Of a stretch of 43,500 nucleotides of DNA, positions 1 through 9,296 are shown piece after piece. The DNA comes from CAZYCC01 sp964645985 (GTDB lineage: Bacteria; Bacillota; Clostridia; Oscillospirales; CAG-272), in assembly GCA_964645985.1 (NCBI GenBank), contig CAZYCC010000006.1, positions 1 to 43,500 of the forward strand, written 5' to 3'. The notes under the pieces are model-generated. The model was given only the letters and a program-made list of their open reading frames with translations. It was not told the DNA's origin and made no database searches. A program made the position numbers and the translations under genes. The number at the start of each line of letters is the position of its first letter. Positions within the stretch are counted from its first letter, which is position 1.

Positions 1-6
1 CTCCCG

Positions 7-870
7 TTAAAGCAGCTCCTCAAACGCGCGCGTCCCGGGCAAAAGACGCTCACCCACCCATGCGGGGGGGATCCCCTCGCCGGAAAGAATGGTCGCGCGC
101 GCGACGCGCAGAGAAACCGCCTCCCCGGAGGTGCGCAGGGTCGTCTTCAAGGTGAACGCGGGGGAGGGAGCGAGGGCGTGCTCCGGGTTTCGCAGGAGCG
201 CCGCCGCGCGGGAAATCTCCTCCTCATCGGCGGGGGAGAGGGAGAGCAGTGCGCCACCGTCAAAGAACGCGGCGGCAAAGCGCGCGGCGAACTCGTCCTT
301 GCTCCATGGGAGCGCGCTGAGTGCGCGGATGTTGCCGACCTCGCTGCGCACCGAGGGAATGGCGCGCGAGAGATACTGCCCGCGCGCGGTGAGCAGATCT
401 TGCAAAGCGGCGAGATCAGCATCGTAAAGGAGCGTGCCGTGGTGAAGGAGCGCTCCGTGCGAGACGCGCTCGGCGCTGCCCGAGATCTTCTTTCCAAAGA
501 GGAAAAGGTCGCTCGTGCGCTCGCGCCGCGCGGGAATGCCGAGGTCGTGCAAAATCCGCAGGACCGCCTCGAGCGGCGCGTCGTAGGAGGCGCCGAGCGA
601 GGGCGATGCCGTGAGAATGGTGTAGTTGAGGTTGCCCTCGTCGTGATAGACCGTGCCGCCGCCGGTCGCGCGGCGGAAAAACCCCACCCCGCGCGAGAGA
701 GCGAGCGGCAAATTGACCTCGGCGTAAAGATTTTGGTATTTTCCGCAGACGAGCGCGGGCGCATTGCGATAGAGCAGCCGCGTCTGCTCTCCCGCGAAGC
801 GTGAGAGGAGAAACTCCTCAAGCGCGAGGTTGCGCGCAGCATCGGTGTAAGGGGAAAAGAAGGTACGCAC
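7..870 (-). CDS. lplA: lipoate-protein ligase A (LplA family)
   Basis: This enzyme attaches lipoate, or the octanoyl group, to lipoyl domains (glycine cleavage H protein or 2-oxoacid dehydrogenases) through an acyl-AMP intermediate in the cytosol. The 287-residue protein has the family core: an NLALEE segment near residue 14, the substrate-loop motif RRATGGGTVYHD (about 66-77), NLNYT, the catalytic-lysine segment KKISGSA (about 127-133) and HHGTLL. Length fits the shorter LplA/LipM class rather than the two-domain E. coli enzyme. The start is GTG at 870, six bases beyond the stop of the antiporter subunit at 877, so it is probably the last gene of that operon and may be translated by coupling; no Shine-Dalgarno is visible. 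No lipoylated substrate protein is in the window. The family is clear from sequence; whether it is a ligase or an octanoyltransferase/amidotransferase cannot be decided here. Confidence 0.9.
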   Translation of the reverse strand: MRTFFSPYTDAARNLALEEFLLSRFAGEQTRLLYRNAPALVCGKYQNLYAEVNLPLALSRGVGFFRRATGGGTVYHDEGNLNYTILTASPSLGASYDAPLEAVLRILHDLGIPARRERTSDLFLFGKKISGSAERVSHGALLHHGTLLYDADLAALQDLLTARGQYLSRAIPSVRSEVGNIRALSALPWSKDEFAARFAAAFFDGGALLSLSPADEEEISRAAALLRNPEHALAPSPAFTLKTTLRTSGEAVSLRVARATILSGEGIPPAWVGERLLPGTRAFEELL

Positions 871-876
871 GTCGAG

Positions 877-3237
877 TTACAAATATCTTTCCGCTAAGAC
901 GAACAGAATGATGACGACGATGCCGATGCACGCCGCCGCCATCGTGAAGTAGAAGCTTCCGGTCAGGCGCCGCCGCCCCTCGCGCAGCCGCAGTTTTTCA
1001 CGGGCGAGGATCTCGGTATGCCCCTCCCTCCCGGTCAGGATGTCCGCGGCGTGCCCGACCGCGTCGCCGAGAGCGCCCGCCGTGTGAGGCCGCCCGCGCA
1101 CGCCGACCGGGCGAAAGACCGTCCTCTGCAGCAGATACACGACCCCGTCGACAAGCGTGTCCGGCAGGCGCGAGAGGATATTCCCGAGCGAGCAGAACCC
1201 CGCGGCGAGCGCGTCAACGCCCTCCCCGATTTTGTCAAAGAAGCGCGCCACCACTCCCCCGACGCGGCAGAAATCAAAGGCGATCGCGTCCACACCCTGC
1301 CCGATTTTGTCGGGGACGCGCGCGAGCGCGGTGCCGACCCTCGTGAGGAGCGTAACTGCCGGGCGGTAGACGCGCGTCTCCAAATCAAGCCATGCCGGCA
1401 GAACGTCGCGATACTCCCCGCGCCGTATGAGCAGAGTTCGCACGAGGAGGAAGTAGACCGCAAGACCGATTGCCGCTGAGATAGCGATGCCGGAAAGCGC
1501 CTCCCCGCCGAATATTTCTCCCTCGTAAAATAGCCCTTTCCCCGAGAGAACCGTGCCGGCGCGCCGCCCGAGGGCGAGCATCGGCCCCGGCGCTCCCATC
1601 GGCAAAAGCAGGAGCGTCGCGAGCGAGAGGACAATTACCTGCCCTGCGCCGAGTGAAAAGGGAGCGGGGGCAGAGGGAGCCGAGGCAACGGTGGGCTTTT
1701 CTTCTTTCGGAAAAGAAGACGACGCGCCCTCGCGAGGGGAAACCGAAGCATATGCCGCGCGGGGAGAGGGGTTCATTCTCCTTTTTCTGAGGGGAGAAGG
1801 CGACCGGGTGGGAGCGGTCCCATCGGGCAGGGGTTTTTCGAGAAATAAGCAGACAAACAGCTTGCACATATAGGCGAGCGTGAGGCCACCGCTAAAGAGG
1901 AACACCCACTCAAACGCGCGCGCCGCGCCGCCGAGCGCGACTCCGACCTCGGCGACCGCCTCATGCAGCAGGGTTTTGCTGAGATACCCGCCGAAGAGCG
2001 GTATCCCCGAGATGTCAAGCGCTCCCACGAGAAAGCACACGGCGAGGAAGATGCGCGCCGCTCTTCCCTTCCCTTTTGCGCGCAGGTTGCAAACGCCGCG
2101 AAGGCGCGTGAGGTCCAGCGTATGAGCGTTTTGGTAAATCGCGCCGGCGGCGAGGAAGAGAACGAGCTTAATGCAGGAGTGGTTGAGCATATGCAGAACC
2201 GTCCCGGAGGAGGAGAGGGCAGACGGTTCTAGCGTCGCTGCCGCCACCCCCGAGAGGATAAAACCGATTTGCGACATCGACGAGCAGGCGAGCGTGCGCT
2301 TGAGGTCGGTCGAGAGAACGCCGAGGAGCGCTCCGAGAAGCATCGTCACGCTGGCAAGGGTCATCAAGAGGAGCGCCATCGTGCGCTCGCCGGCGAATAG
2401 GCGGGGGATAGTCAGAATAATTCCAAAGACACCGACCTTCGTTAAAATCCCCGAGAGCAGTGCCGAGGCGGGCGCGGGCGCGGCGGGGTGCGCCTTCGGC
2501 AGCCAGATATGCAAGGGGAACATCCCCGCCTTCGCGCCGAAACCGAGCAGCAGACAGACCCCCGCGATCCACAGTTTGACCGAGCGCAGCTTGCCGTGCA
2601 GAGCAGGCGCGAGCGCGGAAAAGGTCAGCGTTCCGGTGATGCTGTATAAGTAAACAATGCCGAGGAAGAGAACAAGGCCCCCGAAAATCGAAACGGCAAG
2701 ATAAGTCGCGGCGGCGGAGGTCGCACGCGCGGTCTGCTCTTGAACAACGAGGAGGACCGAAGCGAGCGAGAGAACTTCGAAAAAGCAAAAGCAGGTCAGC
2801 AGATCCGAGGCGTAAAAGACCCCCATCGTTGCGCCGAAGGTCAGCAGGAAAAAGAAGCCGTAGCGCGGCAGATGCCTCTCATCGCCAAAATAGCGCGGGG
2901 AGAACACCGCGCTCCCGGTGAACAAAAACGCGCAGACAACCCCGTAGAGCGCGCGGAAAAAATCGGCGGTAAAGTGAAAGCCTCCGGGCGCGCCGCGATC
3001 GCCAAGAAAGTCCGCGGGCGGCACCTGCCCACCCGCCGCGATGTGCGCGAGCGGCAGAAGAGACCCCGCGAGGGTCAGCGCGCAGACCGTAACGAGATAG
3101 GGAAACAGCCCCCGCGCGCTCCGCCCTCCCTTGCCCGAAAAGCAAAACACTCCCGCCGCCGCAAGTATCGGGAAAAACACCCCAAACGGCAAACACACCG
3201 CTACGGCCCAGGAGGGGAGAAGGAAGGGGAGGGACAT
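877..3237 (-). CDS. Mrp/NuoL-type proton-translocating antiporter subunit, long form (pump subunit 4)
   Basis: This is a large polytopic subunit of the NuoL/MrpA/MrpD family (proton_antipo_M), 786 residues from the chosen ATG. The pump signatures are present: a glutamate in the FFEVLSLAS helix, GFGAKAGMFPLHIWLPKAHP with the conserved lysine, a further lysine in GILTKVGVFG, and HMLNHSCIKLVLF. After the roughly 14-helix core come a Pro/Ser-rich charged loop, further helices, three related amphipathic segments (DKIGQGVD, DKIGEGVD, DTLVDGV) and a final C-terminal helix. The extra C-terminal part recalls the lateral arm of NuoL or MrpA, though with different sequence. ATG at 3237 is preferred over an upstream in-frame start at 3378 because the added residues are Arg/Pro-rich and unlike a membrane protein, and because a pyrimidine-rich leader precedes 3237 as at its sister genes. 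It is the last antiporter gene, directly before lplA. Confidence 0.85.
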   Translation of the reverse strand: MSLPFLLPSWAVAVCLPFGVFFPILAAAGVFCFSGKGGRSARGLFPYLVTVCALTLAGSLLPLAHIAAGGQVPPADFLGDRGAPGGFHFTADFFRALYGVVCAFLFTGSAVFSPRYFGDERHLPRYGFFFLLTFGATMGVFYASDLLTCFCFFEVLSLASVLLVVQEQTARATSAAATYLAVSIFGGLVLFLGIVYLYSITGTLTFSALAPALHGKLRSVKLWIAGVCLLLGFGAKAGMFPLHIWLPKAHPAAPAPASALLSGILTKVGVFGIILTIPRLFAGERTMALLLMTLASVTMLLGALLGVLSTDLKRTLACSSMSQIGFILSGVAAATLEPSALSSSGTVLHMLNHSCIKLVLFLAAGAIYQNAHTLDLTRLRGVCNLRAKGKGRAARIFLAVCFLVGALDISGIPLFGGYLSKTLLHEAVAEVGVALGGAARAFEWVFLFSGGLTLAYMCKLFVCLFLEKPLPDGTAPTRSPSPLRKRRMNPSPRAAYASVSPREGASSSFPKEEKPTVASAPSAPAPFSLGAGQVIVLSLATLLLLPMGAPGPMLALGRRAGTVLSGKGLFYEGEIFGGEALSGIAISAAIGLAVYFLLVRTLLIRRGEYRDVLPAWLDLETRVYRPAVTLLTRVGTALARVPDKIGQGVDAIAFDFCRVGGVVARFFDKIGEGVDALAAGFCSLGNILSRLPDTLVDGVVYLLQRTVFRPVGVRGRPHTAGALGDAVGHAADILTGREGHTEILAREKLRLREGRRRLTGSFYFTMAAACIGIVVIILFVLAERYL

Positions 3238-3631
3238 GAGAAGCAAGAGAAACGGGAAGGGAATTATACCGGCGGAAAAGGCAGCAGCGAGATTTCCGCG
3301 CGCAAGCGGGGAAATCTTGCGGTAGGGAAAGGGCGCGCGCGAAAATACGGCGCAGCGGAGAGGGGAGGTAGCGCGCAAAACCGCGCTGCGCGCGGGGTTT
3401 TGCGCGCCCGCCGCAGACAGGAGCAGTGAGGGGGGAGGACAAGCAGTACTGACCTAACCGCAACACCTTATTCCCGAGGGAGGAGCGGAAATTACGATAA
3501 AAGCAGTGCAGTTTCCCCGAAAACTAAATCCGAGAAGTTGCGCCTTAAAATTCGCCCCGGAGGGATCACCCCTACAAGAAGGCGAAAAAATCCCTCGGAA
3601 AATCACGAAAGCGGCACGCCCCGGGGGAAAA
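3238..3631. other. 394-bp spacer inside the antiporter operon
   Basis: No convincing gene lies here. On the operon (minus) strand it holds several short G/C-rich inverted repeats (for example a GGGGG/CCCCC pair near 3616-3633) and three loosely similar stretches around GTGATTTTCC or GTGATCCCTCC. The last 20 bases before the start at 3237 are pyrimidine-rich. A processing site or partial terminator is possible but not shown. Confidence 0.4.
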
Positions 3632-5128
3632 TCACCCCCCGCCAATGGAAATGGCGCTCACCAGCCGAAGCATAGGCCCGGGAAAAATCCCGCAGAGGAT
3701 GATGAGCAGCGCGCACACAAGCGCGGGAAGGAGCATTCTCCATGAGGGATCAGCGCGGGAGGAGGGGAGCGCATCACCGAGAGGAGCGGAACCGTCACGC
3801 TTTGGGAAAAACGCGCGGATGACCACCGTCAGCATATACACGGCGCAGAGCAGCGCCGAAACGAGTAGCGCGGCAAGAGCGGCGTATCCAAGCGGCGTTC
3901 CGACGGAAAGAGCCGCCTCCAGCAGAGAAAATTTTGAGACGAAACAGCAAAAGAGCGGCACCCCGGTTAGCGATAGGGCGCTCACCGTGAAGAGGGCGAA
4001 GGTTTTCGGCATCACACGGCCAAGCCCCTCCAGCTCAAAGAGATACTCGCGCCCGGTCTTAACCTTGACCGCGCCCGCGCAAAAGAACGCGGTGATCTTC
4101 GTAATCGCATGAAACGCCATGTGGCATAGTCCCGCCGCAAACCCCGCCGGCGTTAGCAGGAGAACCCCGGTAAGGACGTAGGAGAGGTTGCTAACCGTCG
4201 AATAGGCCAGGCGCCGCTTAAAATGACGCTCGCGCACCGCCATCACCGCGCCGATGACCACCGTCGCGAGGACGAGGACGAGCGGGATTTTCTGCGCCAT
4301 CGTCCCGCGCAGCAGGGTGGGATCGAAGACATAAAAAGTAATGCGCATGACGGCGAACACCCCCGCCTTGACGACCGCGACCGCGTGCAGGAGCGCGGTC
4401 ACCGGAGTCGGCGCGACCGAGGCGGTCGGCAGCCATCCGTGAAAGGGGAAGACCGCCGCCTTGACCGACAGCCCGAGGAAAAGGACGATGTACATCGCGG
4501 TGTAAAGCGTCGAACCGCTCTTTACGATGCCGCCGTAGGTGAAATCGCCGCCGTAGCCGTGGTAAAGGAGAACTATAATTCCCGTGAGAGCGAGCGCGGC
4601 GCCGCCGATCGAGTAAATCGCGTACTTGCGCGCGGCGCGGCGGTGTTCGGCGGAAAAGCCGTGCAGGACAAGGGGAATGGTCGAAAGTGTGAGAAATTCG
4701 TAGAAAATATAGAGCGTGAAGAGATTTCCGGCAAAGCAAACCCCGAGTGTCACGCCGTAGGAGAGCAGATAAAAGAAGAAGAAAGCGAGCGGACGGGTGT
4801 CGCTCTCCATATACTCGCTCGCGTAGAGCGTGGCAAGCGGCCAGAGCAGCGCGACAAGCCCGGCGAAGAAGCGCCCGAGCCCATCCATGCGCAAAAGGAA
4901 GATCAGCGAAAGACCTTCCATCGTCATTGTCGCGCGCAAGGGGGCGACATCCGCGAGCAGCAGCAGGCAGACGATCAGGCTGTTCGCGAGGGACAGGACA
5001 AAGGCGAAGCGCGCGACCCCCCGCTCCCCGAACGGCACCCCGCGCACCCGCCTGTACGCGAGCATTCCCACGCCCCCAATAAGGGGGAGCAGGAGCGGGA
5101 GCAGAAGGGTAAAACCGGGCAGAGACAT
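3632..5128 (-). CDS. MrpD/NuoN-type antiporter subunit (pump subunit 3)
   Basis: This 498-residue, roughly 14-helix membrane protein belongs to the proton_antipo_M family and should form one ion channel of the antiporter complex. Visible pump residues are a glutamate in IFYEFLTLSTIPLVL, the lysine in GLSVKAAVFPFHGWLPTA, a second lysine in VAVVKAGVFAVMRI, and HMAFHAITKITAFF in the late broken helix. The length is normal for MrpD. The start is ATG at 5128. The 20 bases before it read as a C/T tract (CTCTCCTCCCCGCTT on the coding strand) with no Shine-Dalgarno. It lies 213 bp after pump subunit 2 and 394 bp before pump subunit 4. It is closest in layout to pump subunit 2 (YAGNL/FAGNL, FHGWL/LHAWL), suggesting tandem duplication within the operon. 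Confidence 0.87.
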   Translation of the reverse strand: MSLPGFTLLLPLLLPLIGGVGMLAYRRVRGVPFGERGVARFAFVLSLANSLIVCLLLLADVAPLRATMTMEGLSLIFLLRMDGLGRFFAGLVALLWPLATLYASEYMESDTRPLAFFFFYLLSYGVTLGVCFAGNLFTLYIFYEFLTLSTIPLVLHGFSAEHRRAARKYAIYSIGGAALALTGIIVLLYHGYGGDFTYGGIVKSGSTLYTAMYIVLFLGLSVKAAVFPFHGWLPTASVAPTPVTALLHAVAVVKAGVFAVMRITFYVFDPTLLRGTMAQKIPLVLVLATVVIGAVMAVRERHFKRRLAYSTVSNLSYVLTGVLLLTPAGFAAGLCHMAFHAITKITAFFCAGAVKVKTGREYLFELEGLGRVMPKTFALFTVSALSLTGVPLFCCFVSKFSLLEAALSVGTPLGYAALAALLVSALLCAVYMLTVVIRAFFPKRDGSAPLGDALPSSRADPSWRMLLPALVCALLIILCGIFPGPMLRLVSAISIGGG

Positions 5129-5341
5129 AAGCGGGGAGGAGAGGGACTATGGGAGGGAGCGCAATTCGCGGGCGCGGGAGCGATCGTTTCCCCGCACGAC
5201 GCGAGGGTGAAAGGGGGCGGTCATTTTGCCGCGCGACGCGGGGGTTTCCGCGAAGGAAGGGTTTGGGTTATGCGCAAGGGCGGACGGACGGGGAGGACAA
5301 TACCCCGGGAGCGGAGCGCGGCGATAATGCGGGGGCGCTCA
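5129..5341. other. 213-bp spacer inside the antiporter operon
   Basis: GC-rich, no gene supported. The operon strand is C/T-rich next to the downstream start codon. I see no terminator with a U-tract, so transcription probably continues through it. Confidence 0.4.
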
Positions 5342-6820
5342 TCACGCCATCCCGGCGACGAAGCCGAGGAGCGTGTCGGTAAGGGGCCCCGCGAAAATGC
5401 CAAGCAGGAGCGAGAGCGCGGTGAAGAGCAGCATCGGAGCGAGCATTCGAGCATCCGCCTCGCAGGAGGTGACCGGCGCGTCCTCGTCGCTTCCCTTCTT
5501 CGGGAAGAAGCCGCGCAGCACCGGGGGGAGCAGATACCCCGCCGTCAGCATTGCCGAGAGGACAAGCACCGCGGGCGCAATCAGTCCATATATCGGGAGG
5601 CGAAAGCCGAGCGCGCCGCTGCACAGCTCCCATTTCGCACTGAAGCCGAGAAAAGGCGGAATCCCAATGAGAGAAAGAGAGCTTAAAAGGTAACACCAAG
5701 CGGTCACCGGCATACGGCGGCTCCAGTTCCCGAGCTCGTCCACGCTCGCCTCGCCCAGCTTGTGCATCACCACGCCCGAGACGAGGAAGAGCGTCACCTT
5801 AGCAAGGGCGTGCGCGAGGATTTGCAGCCACGCGCCGCGCAGCCCCGCCTCACTGAGCAGCGACAGCCCGAGCATCGCGTAGGAGATGTTGCTGACGCTC
5901 GAGTAAGCAAGCCGCCGCTTGAAGTGCCGCTCGTGCAGGGCGAGCATCGACCCCATAAAGATGGTGAGCAGCGCAATGATAAGCCAGGCGTACTGCACCC
6001 ATGTCCCGCGCAGCAGATCAACGCCGACCGCCTCGTAGACAAGGCGCATCACCGCGAAGACGCCCGCCTTCGCGATAAGACCCGAGAGCAGGGCGGACGC
6101 AGGCGCGGGAGAGACCGGGTGCGCCGCCGTCAGCCAGGCGTGCAGGGGGAACATCCCCGCCTTCGCGCCGAACCCGAGGATCGCAAGGAAGACGAGCGAT
6201 AGCAGCACCCCGCCGTGCCCCGCGAGCTTTGCGCCGTCGAGGATGCCGCCGGCGGTGAAAGAGCCGTCTCCGCCCGCCCACAGGCATACGGCGACAAGGC
6301 AGGGCAGCGCGAGGAAGGCGCCGCAGATCGAGTAGAAGAGATATTTTTTTCCGGCAGCGATCGCCTCGGCGGTGCGGTTCTGCAGGACGAGCGGGAGCGA
6401 GAGCAGGGTCAGCGACTCAAAGAAAAGGTAGAGCGTCAGCAGATTCCCGGCGTAGGAGACGCCGATGAGCGCGCCCAAGGAAAGCAGCAGAAACGCGTTG
6501 AAGCGCTTCTCGTCGCGCACGCTCTCCTCCTCCATATAGGAGCGGGAATAGACGACGGTCGGCAGCCATATCGCCGCGCACAGGGCAGCAAAGAGCTTCC
6601 CGGCGCCGTCGGCGCGCAGCAGAAACGGGAATCCCGGCACAATCGAAAAGAGCGACAGCTCCCCTCCGAGGGCGGCCGACGCGAGGGTGAGCAGTAGCGT
6701 CAGCGCGCTCGCGGCGAGCGTTAAAGCAAAGAGACGCCGTTTCGGCAGCCGCCGCGCGGGCAAAAACCCTATGGCAGCTCCCGCGGCAAAAGGCAAAATT
6801 ACAGCAAAGAAGGGAAGCAT
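5342..6820 (-). CDS. MrpD/NuoM-type antiporter subunit (pump subunit 2)
   Basis: This 492-residue polytopic protein of the proton_antipo_M family is an antiporter pump subunit. It carries the glutamate in YLFFESLTLLSLPLVL, the lysine-containing GFGAKAGMFPLHAWLTAAHP, a second lysine in GLIAKAGVFAVMRL, and the late-helix motif QILAHALAKVTLFL, so the proton path residues look intact. The N-terminus starts directly with a hydrophobic helix, which supports ATG at 6820. The leader is CATTTTCTTTCTT immediately before the ATG, pyrimidine-rich and without a Shine-Dalgarno. It lies 233 bp downstream of pump subunit 1 and 213 bp upstream of pump subunit 3 in the same transcription direction. Confidence 0.87.
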   Translation of the reverse strand: MLPFFAVILPFAAGAAIGFLPARRLPKRRLFALTLAASALTLLLTLASAALGGELSLFSIVPGFPFLLRADGAGKLFAALCAAIWLPTVVYSRSYMEEESVRDEKRFNAFLLLSLGALIGVSYAGNLLTLYLFFESLTLLSLPLVLQNRTAEAIAAGKKYLFYSICGAFLALPCLVAVCLWAGGDGSFTAGGILDGAKLAGHGGVLLSLVFLAILGFGAKAGMFPLHAWLTAAHPVSPAPASALLSGLIAKAGVFAVMRLVYEAVGVDLLRGTWVQYAWLIIALLTIFMGSMLALHERHFKRRLAYSSVSNISYAMLGLSLLSEAGLRGAWLQILAHALAKVTLFLVSGVVMHKLGEASVDELGNWSRRMPVTAWCYLLSSLSLIGIPPFLGFSAKWELCSGALGFRLPIYGLIAPAVLVLSAMLTAGYLLPPVLRGFFPKKGSDEDAPVTSCEADARMLAPMLLFTALSLLLGIFAGPLTDTLLGFVAGMA

Positions 6821-7053
6821 AAGAAAGAAAATGAAGCGGCGCGGCGAAGGTCACCCGCGCGGGAAAAAGAGAAACGTTCAGCGCGCAAACCGCACCGCGC
6901 GATGGCGCTATCAAAGGAGAACCGCCCCCGCCGCGATGCGCGGCGCAAACGGCAAGCGAATTTCGAGCCACGCCCGGATCGAGGCGATCCGGTGCGGTGC
7001 GCGATTGCCCCGCGAGGAGGGAACAAAGGCGGCGCGCGTGAATGGTGAGTGAC
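6821..7053. other. 233-bp spacer inside the antiporter operon
   Basis: No gene supported. It contains short GC-rich inverted repeats such as CGGATCGAGGCGATCCG near 6974. The operon strand is C/T-rich just ahead of the start at 6820. Confidence 0.35.
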
Positions 7054-8604
7054 TTACAGGACGGCGAGCCCGCGCTCGATGAAGGGGATGATAACACCGG
7101 CGAGGACACCGAGCAGGAGGTTGCACGCGGTGAGAGCTACGCCGGAGACGGCAAACGCCGCGCGCTCGGCGCGTGTGGGGCCGCTGCCGTCCTGCTCGCC
7201 GCGCGAGCGGAGCAGGAAGAGCAGAGCGCTGCCGTCGAGCGAGGTCGGCGCGTCCTCGGGGGTGTAGAGGGTCATCACCGTGTGGAAAAAGTAAACGACA
7301 TTGAGCACGGTCGAGAGGGCAACGACGGCGAGCACCGTCACCGCGACGAACCCGCTGTGCGCGAGCGCCGCCCGCCCAAAGAGAATCTTCGAGAAGAACC
7401 CCGCGAACACCGGCACGCCGACCATCGAGAAAGCTCCCCCGGTGAAAACAAGCGCGGCGAGCGGCTCGCGGCGCCCCGCGCCGCGCAATGCGCGAAACTC
7501 CGCTCCGCCCGCCGCCTCGCGCAGCCGCCCTGCCGAAAGGAAGAGCGCGGGCTTGGTCAGCGTATGAACGAGGATATGAAAAATCGCGGCGGTATAGCCG
7601 AGCGTGCCGCCGAGACCTATTCCCACATAGATATAGCCGATCTGCGCGGCGGAGGAATAGGCAATCATCCGATCGATGCGCTTTTGCGAAATAGCGCTGA
7701 CAGAGCCAAAGAGAATGCCGCAGAGCCCGAGCAGCAGCAGGATATGCCGCGCCGAGACGACCGCGGGCGTGCCCTCCCCGAGGACGCGCACGAGAATCTT
7801 AATGAGCAGAAAAATGTACCCCTTGGAAACGACGCCGGAGAGCAGGCAGGACGAGGCGGGCGTCGCGTAACCGTAGGTGTCCGGCATCCAAAAGTGAAAG
7901 GGGAAGAGGCCGCTCTTCAGCCCGAGCCCGATGCACATGAGAATGGTCGCGACGGCGAGCGGGAAGGGGTCGTTGCCCGCCGCGTGAAAGGCGTCTACCC
8001 TCTCGCGAATCGACACCATCAGGAGGTTCCCGGTGACGCTGTAGGTCAGGATAACACCGAGCAGAAACAGCCCGCTGCCGAGCAGGTTCATGATCATATA
8101 GCGCACGGCGGCGAGCGTCGTGCGCCCGATCCCGCGAACAATCAGAATGCCGCAGGCGGAGAGAGTCAAAATCTCAAGGAAAACATACCCGGTAAAGAGG
8201 TCGTTTGTGTAGATCATCGCGAGCATCGCCGCGCCGATGAGGTGAAAGAGCAGGCAGTAGCTGCCGCGCTTGCCCTCGGCGACATCGCGCTCGACATAGC
8301 GCCAGCCGCCGAGCAGTGAGAGGAAAATCACCCCGTCAAAGACGGTGGCGAGCAGGGTCTCGAGCGGGCCGAAGCGAATCTCATTGCCCCACGGCGCGGG
8401 GAAGTGCCCCATCATGTAGGTGACCGCGCCGCCGTCTTTTTCCGTGAGGAGATAAATGAGCGTGCCGAGCGAGAGCAGCAGGCAGACCCCGCGCAGGGCA
8501 AGCGTGAAGTTCCGCGCCGCCTTCCCGCGCAAAAAAATACATACCACCGCCGCGAGCAGCGACAGGATGATCGAAAAGAGCGGGAAGTTCGCGGGGAAAT
8601 CCAT
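7054..8604 (-). CDS. mrpD: MrpD-type antiporter subunit (pump subunit 1)
   Basis: This is a 516-residue MrpD/NuoM-like membrane subunit. Key segments: glutamate in YVFLEILTLSACGILIV, GLKSGLFPFHFWMPDTYGYATPAS with the conserved lysine, VVSKGYIFLLIK with the second lysine, and HILVHTLTKPALF in the broken late helix. It directly follows the MrpC-like gene, the position mrpD holds in Mrp and Mbh operons, so it is the best candidate for the orthologous MrpD; the other three D-like genes are then extra. The start is ATG at 8604, preceded by CGCTTTTT and no Shine-Dalgarno. It is separated from mrpC by 233 bp of non-coding sequence, unusual for an otherwise compact antiporter operon. Confidence 0.88.
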   Translation of the reverse strand: MDFPANFPLFSIILSLLAAVVCIFLRGKAARNFTLALRGVCLLLSLGTLIYLLTEKDGGAVTYMMGHFPAPWGNEIRFGPLETLLATVFDGVIFLSLLGGWRYVERDVAEGKRGSYCLLFHLIGAAMLAMIYTNDLFTGYVFLEILTLSACGILIVRGIGRTTLAAVRYMIMNLLGSGLFLLGVILTYSVTGNLLMVSIRERVDAFHAAGNDPFPLAVATILMCIGLGLKSGLFPFHFWMPDTYGYATPASSCLLSGVVSKGYIFLLIKILVRVLGEGTPAVVSARHILLLLGLCGILFGSVSAISQKRIDRMIAYSSAAQIGYIYVGIGLGGTLGYTAAIFHILVHTLTKPALFLSAGRLREAAGGAEFRALRGAGRREPLAALVFTGGAFSMVGVPVFAGFFSKILFGRAALAHSGFVAVTVLAVVALSTVLNVVYFFHTVMTLYTPEDAPTSLDGSALLFLLRSRGEQDGSGPTRAERAAFAVSGVALTACNLLLGVLAGVIIPFIERGLAVL

Positions 8605-8837
8605 AAAAAGCGAATAGCGAGGTGCGGGGGGAGAGAAAATCGCGGGTGGAGAGCGGCGGAGGGGAGAAGCGGCGGCAAGGCGCAGGCCGCGCGGCGAAGA
8701 GGCGGCCGGTACGAGCGCCGGATGTCATTTCGGCGCGGGCGCGAAGGCGCGAAGGAGGCTGCCGCGGGAGAGGGGAGTCGCGGGGCTGCCGGGGGGCGTT
8801 CTTGTCAAGGCGAGGGGGCGCGGGAGACGAGCTGCCC
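8605..8837. other. 233-bp spacer between mrpC and the first pump subunit
   Basis: GC-rich, no gene supported. A TTGACA occurs on the operon strand (8809-8814 in window coordinates), but no -10 hexamer lies at a workable distance. Confidence 0.35.
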
Positions 8838-9263
8838 TTACTCTTGCGTGCCGGTTTGCTCGGGGAGGACAAGACCTCCGGCATCGGCGCGGGCAGCGGT
8901 GTAAATCTCGTCGAGGTCGAGCGTGTGATAGCGCTTGTACAGGCGCGCGGCGAGAGAGAGCATCACCGCCGTCACCGAGACCGAGACGACAATCCCGGTC
9001 AGCACCAATCCCGCCGGGATGGGGTTGACATAGTCGCTCGCGTTCGGAGCCGCCGCCGGATCGGTGAGGATGGGCGTGGCGCGCCCCTCGATGTAGCCGA
9101 AGGACGCGAGAAAAAGATAAACGCCGGTGTCCATAATGTTCATCCCGACAATCTTCTTAATGAGATTGCGGTGGAACAGCAGGCAAGTAAACCCGATGCC
9201 GAAGAGCAAAATGGCAAAGACCTCCTCGTAATTTTCGAGGAAGCGCGAGAGCAGTGCGGACAT
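8838..9263 (-). CDS. mrpC: Mrp antiporter subunit C (NuoK/MnhC/MbhG-like)
   Basis: This small membrane subunit of 141 residues has three helices as in NuoK and MrpC. It shows the NuoK-family pattern: a helix with AILLFGIGFTCLLFHRNLIKKIVGMNIMDTGVYLFL, then a periplasmic stretch containing DPAAAPNASDYVNPIPAGLVLTGIVVSVS, which is the typical MrpC signature (DPxxxALxLTGIVIxxA-like). The short C-terminal tail is acidic. It lies 33 bp after the MbhE-MrpB fusion gene. ATG at 9263 follows a long pyrimidine tract (CTCCTCTCTTTTTCCCCC, then TATCTT) with no Shine-Dalgarno, one of the clearest cases of this leader type in the operon. Confidence 0.9.
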   Translation of the reverse strand: MSALLSRFLENYEEVFAILLFGIGFTCLLFHRNLIKKIVGMNIMDTGVYLFLASFGYIEGRATPILTDPAAAPNASDYVNPIPAGLVLTGIVVSVSVTAVMLSLAARLYKRYHTLDLDEIYTAARADAGGLVLPEQTGTQE

Positions 9264-9296
9264 AAGATAGGGGGAAAAAGAGAGGAGCGGCAGGCG

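Noticed and set aside
4223..8319. Long plus-strand frames opposite the antiporter genes (for example 4223-5686 and 7042-8319)
   Set aside because: They are shadows of real minus-strand genes in GC-rich DNA: low-complexity Arg/Glu/Gln-rich translations with no domain, while the other strand gives conserved membrane proteins.
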